The notes under the pieces: generated by a model
The model's database searches: none
The model's input: only the letters and a program-made list of their open reading frames with translations
Told to the model about the DNA's origin: nothing
DNA from: Nonomuraea spiralis
GTDB taxonomy: Bacteria > Actinomycetota > Actinomycetes > Streptosporangiales > Streptosporangiaceae
DNA length: 36,159 bases
Assembly (NCBI RefSeq): GCF_014648435.1
Contig: NZ_BMRC01000018.1
Span: 148,602 to 184,760 of the forward strand
Reading direction: 5' to 3'
In this document: positions 15,450 to 23,431 of the stretch, piece after piece
Position numbering within the stretch: the first letter of the stretch is position 1
Layout of the letters: the number at the start of each line of letters is the position of its first letter
Translations under genes and position numbers: made by a program

Positions 15450-16282
15450 TCCAGATCAAGAAACTGACCAAGACCTACGGGGCCAAACGGGCGCTCGACG
15501 ACCTGGACCTGACGCTCGGCACCGGCGTGACCGGCCTGCTCGGCCCGAACGGCGCCGGCAAGACCACGCTGCTGCGCTGCCTGGCCACCACCCTCGCTCC
15601 CGACGGCGGCGCGGTGGATGCCTTCGGCCTGGACCCGGCCGACCGCGCGCAGCGGACCGCGCTGCGCCGCAGGCTCGGCTACCTCCCCCAGAACCCCGGC
15701 TCGTACCCGCATTTCACCGCCTTCGACCTCGTGGACTACGTGGCGATCCTCAAGGAGCTGACCGACCGGAAGCACCGGCACGCCGAGGTGCGCCGGGTGC
15801 TGGCCGAGGTGGACCTCACCGACCAGGCCCGGACGAAGGTGCGCAAGCTGTCGGGCGGCATGCGCCAGCGGCTCGCGCTGGCCCAGGCCCTGCTGGGCGA
15901 GCCGGACGTGCTCATCCTCGACGAGCCGACCGTGGGACTCGACCCGGAGCAGCGGATGGCGTTCCGGGCGCTGGTCTCGCGGCTCGGCCAGAGCCGTACC
16001 GTCGTGTTGTCCACTCACCAGACCGAGGACGTCGCCGCGCTGTGCGAGCGGGTGGTGGTCATGCGCGGCGGCCGCGCGGTTTTCGACGGCACCCCGCGCG
16101 AGCTCGCGGCCGTCGCGGACGGCCGGGTGTGGCTGTCGGACGGGCCGCCCGCCACGTCGAAGCTGTTCTGGCGGACGGCCGACGGCCGCTACCGAACGCT
16201 CGGCCCGCGTCCGCCGGCCGCGGACGCGACGCCGCCCGGTGTCGAGGACGGCTACCTCATGCTGCTCGGGGAGGCGGCGTGA
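15446..16282 (+). CDS. ABC transporter ATP-binding protein
   Basis: 278 aa. All nucleotide-binding motifs are present: Walker A GPNGAGKTTL, a Q-loop LPQNPG, signature LSGGMRQRLALAQALLG, Walker B VLILDEPTVGLDPEQ, and an H-loop STHQTED. The first 210 residues form the ATPase domain; the last 65 (VWLSDGPPATSKLFWRTADG) are a small accessory domain seen in export-type ABC-2 systems. It starts ATG 15446 overlapping the anti-sigma stop and ends overlapping the permease GTG. It is cotranscribed with the sigma/anti-sigma pair, suggesting envelope-stress or drug-response export. Substrate unknown. Confidence 0.9.
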   Translation: MIQIKKLTKTYGAKRALDDLDLTLGTGVTGLLGPNGAGKTTLLRCLATTLAPDGGAVDAFGLDPADRAQRTALRRRLGYLPQNPGSYPHFTAFDLVDYVAILKELTDRKHRHAEVRRVLAEVDLTDQARTKVRKLSGGMRQRLALAQALLGEPDVLILDEPTVGLDPEQRMAFRALVSRLGQSRTVVLSTHQTEDVAALCERVVVMRGGRAVFDGTPRELAAVADGRVWLSDGPPATSKLFWRTADGRYRTLGPRPPAADATPPGVEDGYLMLLGEAA

Positions 16283-17721
16283 CGCGGCGGCTGTTCCTGT
16301 TCGAGACGCGCAGGCTGGCGCGGCACCCGCTCGTGTGGGGCGCGACCGTCCTGGTGCTGGCGCTGCAGACCTTCCTCAGCTGGGACCAGCAGCCCGACCT
16401 CACGATGGACCCAGTCAATGCCACCGGGCTGGCCACCTGCCTCGGCGCGGCGGTCCTGATCGTGGCGAGCCTGGCCACCTCGCGCGACGGGCGGCACGGC
16501 ATGCCCGAGAGCCTCGCCGGCCTGCCGGGGCGGGCCGAGCACCGCACGCGGGCCCTGCTGCTGGCCACACCGCTGGTCGCGGCACTCGCAGCGGCGGTGG
16601 CCGTGGGAGGTTACCTGGCGATCCGGTTGCTGAGCGGCCCCGCCGGAGGGCGGCTGGACGTGTGGGAGCCACTGACGGCGGTGGCCGCCGCAGTCCTCGC
16701 CGCGACGCTGGGCGTGGCCGTCGGCCGTTGGACGCGGTGGCTGATCGCCGGGCCGCTGGTGGTGGCCGTGCTCGGCGTCCTCGTCTACATGAACCCGACG
16801 AACGGGCAGGCCCGCTGGCTGCTGCCGGTGATGCAGGTCCACCGGCCGGACTGGCCCGACCGCCCGTCGGCGCTCCACCTGGTGTACGTGCTCGCCATCG
16901 CGACGTTCTTCGGCGGGCTCGCGCTGCTCAGACATCGGGTACGGCCGGCACCCGCCGTGGCTGTGGTGGTGGCGCTGGCGGTCGCGGTGCCCTCGGGGGC
17001 CACCGCGGCGTCCACCCGGCCACCGGCACAGTTCCCCACGAACGTGGAGCTGACCATCGACCATGTGGACTCCCGCGTGCGTGAGCGCTACTTCGGCCCA
17101 CATGCCTACCGCTGCACGGAGCGACAAGGGCTCACCTACTGCGCCTTTCCCGGTTACGAACCGTGGATCCCGCTGTGGGAACAGGCGGTCCAGCCGGTCG
17201 TGGCGGCGCTGCCCGCGACGCTGCGGGCGCGGGCGCCCCAGGTGCGGCAGACGAGCCCGACCTGGGGCCTCACCGACGATTCCGGCGTGATCCGGCCGCC
17301 GATGAGCTGGGGGCATCCCGACCAGCGCAGGATTCTGGCCGAGGACGCAGCCTTCTGGGCGACCGGACTGTACGACTCGGCCGCCAAGCGCTTCAACCCC
17401 TCCCGCCCCGCCACACCGTGTGACGTGCGCGGTCAGGCCCGCACGGCGGTGGCACTCTGGCTCATCGGCCAAGTCGCCCCTCCCGAGGCCCGGCGGCAGC
17501 TTCATGTCGACCATGACCTGGGACGCCTGTCCGGCCTGGACTGGGGCCCGGCCGAGATCGGCTACGCCAAGCAACTGCTGGCCTCCCCCGGCGCCCGCAA
17601 GAAGGTCCAGGCCAACTGGGACACGCTCGTCAAGCCCACCACCACGATCGACCAGGCCCTGCCGCTGCTCGGGCTGGAACGGAAGTTCGACGCACCGATG
17701 GGAGCCACGCCATGCCTGTAA
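16279..17721 (+). CDS. ABC transporter membrane protein with extracytoplasmic domain
   Basis: 480 aa, GTG start overlapping the ATPase stop (GTGA). Residues 1-245 hold six hydrophobic helices of an ABC-2-like permease (WGATVLVLALQTFLSW, ATCLGAAVLIVASLA, LLATPLVAALAAAVAVGGYL, AVAAAVLAATLGVAVG, IAGPLVVAVLGVLVYM, LHLVYVLAIATFFGGLALL). A further helix (AVAVVVALAVAVPSGATAA) precedes an extracytoplasmic part from about 262 with CTERQGLTYCAFPGYEPW, likely with disulfides. That tail resembles a folded, non-catalytic domain. The last codons overlap the next gene by 10 nt. Confidence 0.8.
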   Translation: MTRRLFLFETRRLARHPLVWGATVLVLALQTFLSWDQQPDLTMDPVNATGLATCLGAAVLIVASLATSRDGRHGMPESLAGLPGRAEHRTRALLLATPLVAALAAAVAVGGYLAIRLLSGPAGGRLDVWEPLTAVAAAVLAATLGVAVGRWTRWLIAGPLVVAVLGVLVYMNPTNGQARWLLPVMQVHRPDWPDRPSALHLVYVLAIATFFGGLALLRHRVRPAPAVAVVVALAVAVPSGATAASTRPPAQFPTNVELTIDHVDSRVRERYFGPHAYRCTERQGLTYCAFPGYEPWIPLWEQAVQPVVAALPATLRARAPQVRQTSPTWGLTDDSGVIRPPMSWGHPDQRRILAEDAAFWATGLYDSAAKRFNPSRPATPCDVRGQARTAVALWLIGQVAPPEARRQLHVDHDLGRLSGLDWGPAEIGYAKQLLASPGARKKVQANWDTLVKPTTTIDQALPLLGLERKFDAPMGATPCL

Positions 17722-18428
17722 CCCTGCCCGCACACCCCCAGGCCGCATCCTCCACCGCGGCTGTACCCACCGCGGCCGTCCCTGCCCCGCCACCATCCCG
17801 CCGGCGGGTGGCGCTCCTGCTGGTGCGCCCCCTCGCGCGTGCCATCGACTGGGGGCCTCTGGTCGTGGTCGCCGCCTTCACCGCCGGGCTGGTGAGCCTG
17901 GTGGGGTACGGGGAGGCACTGCCCGGGGGCGACGCGCTCGTGCTCATGCGCATCTGTGGCACCCTGCTCGGCGCGGCGGCGGCCTTCGGGCTGGTCGATG
18001 CCATGTCCGCCGACCTCGGCGCCGCCGCGGTCCCCCGATGGGTCCGGCAGGCGCTGCGCTGCCTGCTGCCCGGTACCGCCGCGATCGCGATCTGGCTGGC
18101 CGCCTTCTCCTACATCCTGACCCGCCTGCCGGAAGGCGCCCTGTTCCCGGTCGGCGACCTGCTCATCGAGGCAGGCGTCTGCCTCGGCATCGCGCTGGCC
18201 GCTGCGGCGACCGCCGTGCGGTTCGCACCCGGACGGCAGGCCGCCATGGCCGCCGTGGTGGTCCAGCTGGCGATGGTGCTGGGGACCATCCTGCTGCCGC
18301 AGCAGGTCCGGCTCTGGCCGCCGACCTGCGGGTTCGGGTACTGGGATCAGGCACACCTGTTCTGGCTGGCGATGCTGCCCCTGCCGTACCTCTGGCTGAT
18401 CACCGCGGGGCGCGACCTGCGGCGCTGA
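17712..18428 (+). CDS. Membrane protein, second permease-like subunit
   Basis: 238 aa. A proline/alanine-rich N-terminal 35 residues is followed by six TM helices (DWGPLVVVAAFTAGLVSLVG, LMRICGTLLGAAAAFGLVDA, PGTAAIAIWLAAFSYILTRL, LIEAGVCLGIALAAAATAV, AAMAAVVVQLAMVLGTILL, HLFWLAMLPLPYLWLITA). Between helices 2 and 3 is VPRWVRQALRCLLPG, a coupling-helix-like loop. It overlaps the preceding permease gene by 10 nt and is the last gene of the sigma/anti-sigma/ABC operon. It probably completes the transporter; alone it carries no known motif. Confidence 0.75.
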   Translation: MPVTLPAHPQAASSTAAVPTAAVPAPPPSRRRVALLLVRPLARAIDWGPLVVVAAFTAGLVSLVGYGEALPGGDALVLMRICGTLLGAAAAFGLVDAMSADLGAAAVPRWVRQALRCLLPGTAAIAIWLAAFSYILTRLPEGALFPVGDLLIEAGVCLGIALAAAATAVRFAPGRQAAMAAVVVQLAMVLGTILLPQQVRLWPPTCGFGYWDQAHLFWLAMLPLPYLWLITAGRDLRR

Positions 18429-18595
18429 CCCGCCGCGCTGTCAGGCGACGACTTCCGCGGCCCGTATGGCGGGCCGCCAGCCTCCCTTGAAGACCATCAT
18501 CGACAGCACCAACCATCCCGCGCCACACGACCATGCCCAGATGCCAGCGCCACGCCCTGCAGCCGGGGCGCCAGAAGTGCGATTCCACTGGCGGA

Positions 18596-18746
18596 GTGCG
18601 GGACTTCGCTCCCCGCACCGATGTGCCGACTTGCCCATTGGTATCGGCACTTCATAGATTTCCGGGACATCACATGGCGCGTACGTCCCATATGGGTGTG
18701 CAATCGGGTAGTGAAAGTGCCGCCTCCGCGTGGACTCGGCACTTTC
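18596..18746. repeat. Cluster of three perfect hairpins with GTGCSG arms
   Basis: Three stem-loops follow each other: GTGCGGG/CCCGCAC (18596-18618, 9-nt loop), GTGCCGA/TCGGCAC (18623-18650, 14-nt loop) and GAAAGTGCCG/CGGCACTTTC (18713-18746, 14-nt loop). The last two share the core GTGCCG...CGGCACTT. They lie in the 470-bp gap 18429-18897, downstream of the ABC operon. They could be a terminator array or REP-like palindromes. Nothing else was recognised in the gap. Confidence 0.6.
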
Positions 18747-18918
18747 TGCGCAGACATGCCAGCGGCGGCGACTGGTCGCCCCCGATTCTCCACCGGCTGC
18801 AACCTGTCCGACGTGTGGGAAACGCTTGGCATCCGCCGCCGTAAGCCGCAGGTGCCGGACCGGCTGGCGGGAGGCGGAACCGTAGGACGCGGCCTTGGTG
18901 GCCCGCCTGTGGGAGGTG

Positions 18919-19467
18919 ATGGTCACGGCCCGGACGTTGTCCTGGGGCGCCGGACTGTCGAGCGCACGCCCAGGCACCGCAGTGCTGGCAGCCGAGCATG
19001 TTGCCGAGTTGACGGGACGCCGGCCGCATCCGGGGACAGAGTCTTGGCCGCGCTGCCTCAGCGCCGATCTCCCAGGCCGTCTCGTGGACGGTAGCAAGAG
19101 CAGTGCCTTGCGGATGATCGCTGCGGACCTTCCAAGCCCCGTCATCATCCAAGACGTGGCCGAGCGATTGCAGGCCGCCGGCCTGGTTTCCGCTGATCCG
19201 CTCTCCGACGAGGAGCTCCTGACCGCGTGCCAGTGGATGGGGCACGGGCCGAATCTTGATGTCCGCGGCCGGATCGCGCGGGGGCGGACACTGACCAAGG
19301 ACCTGCGCTACCGGTTGGCGCAGGCTCTGTGGGAGATGACGCCCCCCGGCTTCGTCAGCGACCTCTTCCGGGCTCGGCACCATTCGCGGCACTCAATACT
19401 GGCCTACGTCGAACTCCAGCAGCTTCTGAAGGAGCAGAACCGCATCCGTGCCGTCGATCCTGTTTGA
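18919..19467 (+). CDS. Hypothetical helical protein, start uncertain
   Basis: Up to 182 aa. The last 135 residues look genuine: ADLPGRLVDGSKSSALRMIA, VIIQDVAERLQAAGLVSADP, LSDEELLTACQWMGHGP, ARGRTLTKDLRYRLAQALWE, FVSDLFRARHHSRHSILAYV and a helical end. The first 45 residues (SSARPGTAVLAAEHVAELTG) are less convincing. The 5' part may be a junction with foreign DNA and the true start may be missing or further in. GTG 18898 is an alternative. No family was recognised. The antisense open frame at 18670-19392 lacks protein-like sequence. Confidence 0.35.
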   Translation: MVTARTLSWGAGLSSARPGTAVLAAEHVAELTGRRPHPGTESWPRCLSADLPGRLVDGSKSSALRMIAADLPSPVIIQDVAERLQAAGLVSADPLSDEELLTACQWMGHGPNLDVRGRIARGRTLTKDLRYRLAQALWEMTPPGFVSDLFRARHHSRHSILAYVELQQLLKEQNRIRAVDPV

Positions 19468-19646
19468 TCATGGTCCGGGGCACGGCGCAGGGAGCGCGCA
19501 GCGGCCGCGGTTGGTCTCGATCACGGCCGGGACGCAGGCGCCAACCGGACCGCAAGGGGAGCCGGTGAGCTCATGTCCGCCCTCACGCAGACACGTTTGT
19601 TCGGATCTGAGTCCCGGCCTGGCGCCGGGTGTGGATGATGGCCGGC

Positions 19647-19892
19647 ATGGAGGATCGTCGGCGCGGCCGTCGCTGGGCGGGTGCCTGTGTCCTGCTGCCG
19701 GCCGTCGCCGCGGTGGTGCTGTGGCGCGGCTTGCAGGGGGCGAAGTTCGAGTTCGGTGATGTCGATCCCGCCGGTGCGGTGGTGGGTCTGGTCGCGCTGG
19801 CGGTGGCAGTGTGGGCGGGATGGCAGGCCGCCCAGGCCCAGCGCGCGGCGAACGCGCTCGGTGTGCACGGCACGCCCCAGCCCGAGCAGTGA
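19647..19892 (+). CDS. Small membrane protein
   Basis: 81 aa from ATG 19647 (GTG 19629 or ATG 19635 are alternatives). A basic start MEDRRRGRRW is followed by a TM helix (AGACVLLPAVAAVVLWRGL), a short loop with FEFGDVDPAGA, and a second TM helix (VVGLVALAVAVWAGWQAAQ). This two-helix layout with a 'DPAGAVVGLVALAVAVWA' second helix is common in small membrane proteins leading actinobacterial conflict-type operons. The sequence directly downstream is a gene fragment in the same frame, so its operon partner seems lost. Confidence 0.5.
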   Translation: MEDRRRGRRWAGACVLLPAVAAVVLWRGLQGAKFEFGDVDPAGAVVGLVALAVAVWAGWQAAQAQRAANALGVHGTPQPEQ

Positions 19893-20075
19893 CCGCCCGG
19901 CGTACCATGTCCTCTGCTGACGCCCGCAGTCCGTTGCGGCGATCATGCCAACCGGCTGCGTACGTTCCCGAAGCGGCATGAGGCGGCGCGCACGATGGCC
20001 TCGGCGGTGGAGGTGCTGATGGCGGTGCCGGAGGTGACCGGGGAACGGTTGGTGTCTCCGGCCGTCGTGCCCTAA
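19893..20075 (+). pseudogene. C-terminal gene fragment downstream of the small membrane protein
   Basis: In the same frame as the preceding stop, 60 codons end at TAA 20073-20075 and include DHANRLRTFPKRHEAARTMA, SAVEVLMAVPEVTGERLV and SPAVVP. The last 45 residues look like the end of a helical protein. There is no start codon or ribosome site, and the fragment overlaps by 4 nt the end of the convergent FGE-like gene. It is most likely the 3' stump of a gene once following the small membrane protein. Family not recognised. Confidence 0.35.
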
Positions 20076-20830
20076 TGGGATTCCCGCAGGGAGGGTCCGG
20101 CCGACGACGCCAGGCGGAAGCCCAGGCCGATCGCCGCCAGGTCCCGCTCGTACGCGCCGTGCCGGCGAGCACAGCGGGCCAGGTCCCGGTCGTGGCAGAA
20201 CGCACCGCCCCGGGTGATGTGCGGGTCGAAGGCCCAGTCCTCGGTCCTCGGCACCTCTTGGGGAGCGCCCGGGTAGGGGGCGTAGAGGGTGGAGGTCCAT
20301 TCGTCGGCGTTGCCCGCCAGGTCCAGGACGCCGAACGGGCTGGCCCCCTCGGGGAACGAGCCGACCGGCGTGGTCGTGCCGATGCCCAGGTCCACGAGAT
20401 TGGCCAGCCCGGTACGGTACTCCTCGCCCCAGGGGAACTCACGGTCGTCGTCGCCTCGGGCGGCGCGCTCCCACTCGTCCTCGGTCGGCAGGCGTACCTC
20501 AACGCCGCCGAGCCGCTCCCCCAGCCACCGGCAATAGTCCGTCGCCTCCTGCCAGCTGACACCGATGACCGGGTGGTCCGCCGGCGTCTGCGGCACCGGC
20601 CTGCCGGTGGCCCGCGCGAAGAGCGTCCATTGCTCGACGGTCACGTGGGTGCGGGCGATCCGGAAGCCCGGAACGTGGACCTCGGCACGCGGGGCCTCCT
20701 TCCGGTACCACTCCACGGGCACCCGGGTGTCGGCGTAGCGGCGCGCGACCTGCTCCACATCTTCGGCGGGCGTGCCCCGCCGCAACGTTCCGGCCGGGAT
20801 CTCGACCCAATCCACCTGTTCCATGCCCAT
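20072..20830 (-). CDS. Formylglycine-generating-enzyme (SUMF1) family protein
   Basis: 252 aa, one complete FGE-sulfatase domain: VDWVEIPAGTLRRGTP at the start, FRIARTHVTVEQWTLF, HPVIGVSWQEATDYCRWLGE, VRLPTEDEWERAARGDDD, FPWGEEY, GVLDLAGNADEWTSTLY, ITRGGAFCHDRDLARCARRH and IGLGFRLA. The cysteines in CHDRDLARC are not spaced as in the copper site of true FGE (CHDSYC type), so sulfatase activation is doubtful. Related domains act in ergothioneine synthesis or as accessory parts of conflict systems. ATG 20830 follows GGAGG at 5 nt. The gene is monocistronic. Confidence 0.85.
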   Translation of the reverse strand: MGMEQVDWVEIPAGTLRRGTPAEDVEQVARRYADTRVPVEWYRKEAPRAEVHVPGFRIARTHVTVEQWTLFARATGRPVPQTPADHPVIGVSWQEATDYCRWLGERLGGVEVRLPTEDEWERAARGDDDREFPWGEEYRTGLANLVDLGIGTTTPVGSFPEGASPFGVLDLAGNADEWTSTLYAPYPGAPQEVPRTEDWAFDPHITRGGAFCHDRDLARCARRHGAYERDLAAIGLGFRLASSAGPSLRESH

Positions 20831-20933
20831 GACGCCTCCACAACTGTCAATCGAAGAGACACCATGCTCGCGCCGACGGGCCCGGGCGCGCATCAGGCGG
20901 CAGACCTAGACCGACAACGGCTTTAGTTCTAGT

Positions 20934-20968
20934 ACTCCAGCCGTAGATCGTGATCTTGTTGCTGGAGT
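20934..20968 (-). terminator. Possible hairpin downstream of the MazF-like gene
   Basis: ACTCCAGC (20934-20941) and GCTGGAGT (20961-20968) form a perfect 8-bp stem with a 19-nt loop, about 60 nt after the MazF stop. The loop is long and no T-run follows, so termination is only a suggestion. It could instead be the end of a decayed insertion sequence. Confidence 0.25.
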
Positions 20969-21029
20969 GCGGTGGAGAGGGGCAGCGGTCAGTCGTCGAC
21001 GAGATCGAGCTGGGCAGCACAGGCGTCCG

Positions 21030-21434
21030 CTACTCGAGTCCTTCGAGACGGCGGGCATCTTTGATCTCGCTGAACCTGGCAGCCGCCATCGGGGTCCATT
21101 CCGCCCTCTGTCCAGCGGCACGGACGGCTTCTGCAACCTCGCTGAGCTTCACGGAGGACAACACGCCCGCCCGCTCGATCAGGTCGTCCCGGGCCACGGT
21201 GGTCAGCCATGTGCACGGAGTAAAGCCTGGACGCGGGAACGCGAACCGCAGCACGCCTTCGAAGGGCAGTCCTTCCGGGGCTCCTACGGCCACTTCAACG
21301 CCCAGACCGCTGATCTCGGCGCCCGCCGGCGCAACGACCTGCATCGCCTGAAACCCGGATGACTCCTCGTCCGAGAGCAGCACGACCGGGCGTCGCTCAT
21401 CGAAGTCGACCCACCAGACTTCACCGCGTTGCAT
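21030..21434 (-). CDS. PemK/MazF-like toxin
   Basis: 134 aa. It begins MQRGEVWWVDFDERRPVVLL, the MazF N-terminal strand pair (RGeiwwvd...RPvvvls), then SSGFQAMQVVAPAG, GLGVEVAVGAPEGLPFEGVL, FTPCTWLTTVARDDLIERAG and SSVKLSEVAEAVRAA. MazF toxins are ribosome-independent mRNA endoribonucleases. The S/T-rich strand (TWLTTV) and the VKLSEV end fit, but the protein is about 20 aa longer than MazF. ATG 21434 follows AGGAGG at about 6 nt. No antitoxin gene lies directly upstream; IS701-derived sequence begins 94 nt upstream on the other strand. Confidence 0.7.
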   Translation of the reverse strand: MQRGEVWWVDFDERRPVVLLSDEESSGFQAMQVVAPAGAEISGLGVEVAVGAPEGLPFEGVLRFAFPRPGFTPCTWLTTVARDDLIERAGVLSSVKLSEVAEAVRAAGQRAEWTPMAAARFSEIKDARRLEGLE

Positions 21435-21527
21435 GTGTCCTCCTGGCACGAGACGGCGGGCGAACGCTGCGTGCCCCGTGCGGGACACGGAAGGGATGCG
21501 GGCGCGGCCATCGTTGATCATCGGTGT

Positions 21528-21653
21528 GTGAAGACTGAAGATCATGCGGTGGCCGCGAGTCACAGCGTAGACCCTGCCCGCCGGCAGGAGGCGTTCGAGG
21601 TCCTGATGTCCCGGATGGCGGGCCGGTTCGCGCGGGTTGAACCCCGGCGCCGG
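21528..21653 (+). mobile_element. IS701-family transposase remnant (first ~42 codons)
   Basis: From GTG 21528 the frame reads to EAFEVLMSRMAGRFARVEPR and RR, the conserved start of actinobacterial IS701-type DDE transposases (..RIAGRFARVEPRRRAR). Homology stops right after RRR at about 21653. The remaining 350-plus residues with the DDE motif are absent, so the break is abrupt and the element is dead. Confidence 0.55.
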
Positions 21654-22195
21654 GAACTCGACCGGTGTGCATGTGCTGGCCGACCCCGGCCTGGACCTGA
21701 CCGATCCCGAGCAACGCCACGGGCAGGTGAGAAGCCGGCTGATCCAGACCACTCTGGACTCCGGACTGCTGGGTATGGAGCAGCGTTTACGCGATCGTCC
21801 TCGCCCAACCGCCGCTGGGTGATCTCCGTCCCGCACGCGCGAGGCCGCACGAGACATGCCTGCGGCGGCCTGCGCGGACCGCCTTATGCCGAACGTCCGG
21901 GGAGGGCGGGCCACCCAGACAACTGCCCACTCCCTGCTGCGGGTCTTGGTGCCGTTCACCAGCGCCGCCGGGCGCCTGGTCGACGGTGAACAGACGCGGC
22001 CGGAACGGACCTGTCCCTCCTGTGGCCGCGTCGGCCCGCTCCAGGTGGGCGAGCTGCTGCCGAACGACACGCTCACCCGCTGCGGCGCACACGCCGGTGC
22101 CGGTATCGCTGGAAGGCCCGGGCAGCGCCACGGTGGTCATCCGTCCACGCTGCTACACCGTCCAGCCCGGCCCTGCGGCATTACCCCTGTGGGGA
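21654..22195. other. Mosaic stretch with protein-like scraps, no intact gene
   Basis: Two plus-strand scraps look coding: 21667-21790 (VHVLADPGLDLTDPEQRHGQ, VRSRLIQTTLDSGLLGME), and about 21910-22085 (TQTTAHSLLRVLVPFTSAAG, then a CPSCGRVGPLQVGELL ribbon with TRCGAH). Neither has a start with a ribosome site nor a recognisable family. They are probably truncated genes. Confidence 0.3.
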
Positions 22196-22417
22196 TCAGC
22201 TCGGCGGGGCCTCGTTGACGGTCATGCTGCCGCCGACGTTGTAGACGCGAGCGCCGGGACCGCTGTTGATCTGGATGCCGATCGGCGAGCCCGGTGCAGG
22301 CGAGGGAGGGGCGGCGGGACTGGGACCGGTGGTGGAATCGGGGTGTTGGGGCTGCTCGTTATCAACAGATTCGGCTGTTCCATTGTCGAAATCCCCGTAG
22401 CTGCGCGAGACCCCCGG
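22196..22417 (-). pseudogene. C-terminal gene fragment fused behind the dehydrogenase gene
   Basis: Directly after the stop of the downstream Gfo/Idh gene (TGA 22420-22418) the same frame stays open for 73 codons to TGA 22196. The chain is a Ser/Pro linker (PDSTTGPSPAAPPSPAPGSP) and then IGIQINSGPGARVYNVGGSM, TVNEAPPS. The 'I.I....GARVYNVGGSMTVN' tail resembles the beta-strand tails of small proteins in actinobacterial NTPase/effector loci. There is no start codon. It is evidently the end of a lost gene joined to this operon by recombination. Confidence 0.4.
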
Positions 22418-23431
22418 TCAAACCGTTCGAGGACGGCAGGCTACGGGCTGCCCGGTTCGCAGCGATTCGTAAGCGCAGGCGACGATCTCCACCGCGCGCA
22501 GTCCGTCGACACCGGTGGCCGAGACCTGCGTCCGGGTGCGCACGGACGCGACAAAGTTTTCGATCATCGCCCTATAGCTTCCTTCGGAAGCGTCCAGCCA
22601 CGAGACCTTCTGGGTGGCATCGTCATAGGACGTCACTCGCTCCGCATAGGCGTCGACGTCCACCACGCCCCTGGTCGCCACGAGCCGCAGGCCGAGTCCG
22701 CCCCACGCAGGGAAGGCCATCGGGCGGTTCCAGCTGAAGTCAATGGTGGCCACTACTCCACTCGTGAAAGTGAGCATGACAAGACCGCTCGTCTCCACTG
22801 CGATGTCGGGTCCGCCGACCAGGTCGTTGGCCTGCGCGTACACCTCCGCCACCTCGTCGGCCAGGATGAACCGCAACGCGTCCGCGACGTGTACCGTGTG
22901 GTCGACCAGGGCGCCGCCGCCTGCGAGTTCCGGGTCGACGAACCAGTTGCGCCGGTGTCGTGGCAGTTGGCCCTGGTTGACTCCTTCGCAGCCGCGGATC
23001 GTGCCGACGGCGCCCGATTCCAGCAGCGTTCGCAGCTCGTGGATCGGGGCGCTGTAGCGCATCGGGAAGGCCGTCATCAGCGGGACATCGTGCTCGCGAC
23101 AGGTTCGCACCATCGCCACCGCGTCGTCCACATCGGTGGCCAATGGCTTCTCGCAGAGGATCTGCACTCCCGCGCGTGCCGCAAGCTCGACGTGTCCTCG
23201 ATGCCGCGTGTTCTCCGAACATACGATCACTGCATCAAGGTCGGCCGCCAACAACTCGTCGTAGGTCTCGTACGTACGCAGGCCGTGCGCCTTCGCCGCT
23301 TCATCTGCTCGCCGGGCGTCGTCGTCGGCGAGCCCGACGAGTTCCACGCCGGGCAACGACTGCAGCAGCTGGCAGTACATGGGCGCGTGCACGTGAGCGT
23401 AGGTCATCAATCCGATGCGGACGGGGTTCAC
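22418..23431 (-). CDS. Gfo/Idh/MocA-family oxidoreductase, last gene of the ABC operon
   Basis: 337 aa. GTG 23431 overlaps the preceding stop (GTGA) and has GAGGAAG 7 nt upstream. The N-terminal Rossmann domain has lost the usual GxGxxG: it reads VRIGLMTYAHVHAPMY, as in the 'AHVHA' subgroup of the family. Next come GVELVGLADDD, VIVCSENTRHRGHVELAARA and ILCEKPLATD with the conserved EKP. The C-terminal half has GGGALVDHTVHVADALRFIL (catalytic Asp/His region) and beta-sheet segments. It would oxidise or reduce a sugar, inositol or related substrate with NAD(P). Confidence 0.85.
   Translation of the reverse strand: MNPVRIGLMTYAHVHAPMYCQLLQSLPGVELVGLADDDARRADEAAKAHGLRTYETYDELLAADLDAVIVCSENTRHRGHVELAARAGVQILCEKPLATDVDDAVAMVRTCREHDVPLMTAFPMRYSAPIHELRTLLESGAVGTIRGCEGVNQGQLPRHRRNWFVDPELAGGGALVDHTVHVADALRFILADEVAEVYAQANDLVGGPDIAVETSGLVMLTFTSGVVATIDFSWNRPMAFPAWGGLGLRLVATRGVVDVDAYAERVTSYDDATQKVSWLDASEGSYRAMIENFVASVRTRTQVSATGVDGLRAVEIVACAYESLRTGQPVACRPRTV

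Noticed and set aside
18441..19298. Minus-strand open frame ending GWLVLSMMVFKGGWRPAIRA
   Set aside because: The last 30 codons look membrane-like, but the rest is not protein-like and overlaps the hairpin array; at most a tiny remnant.
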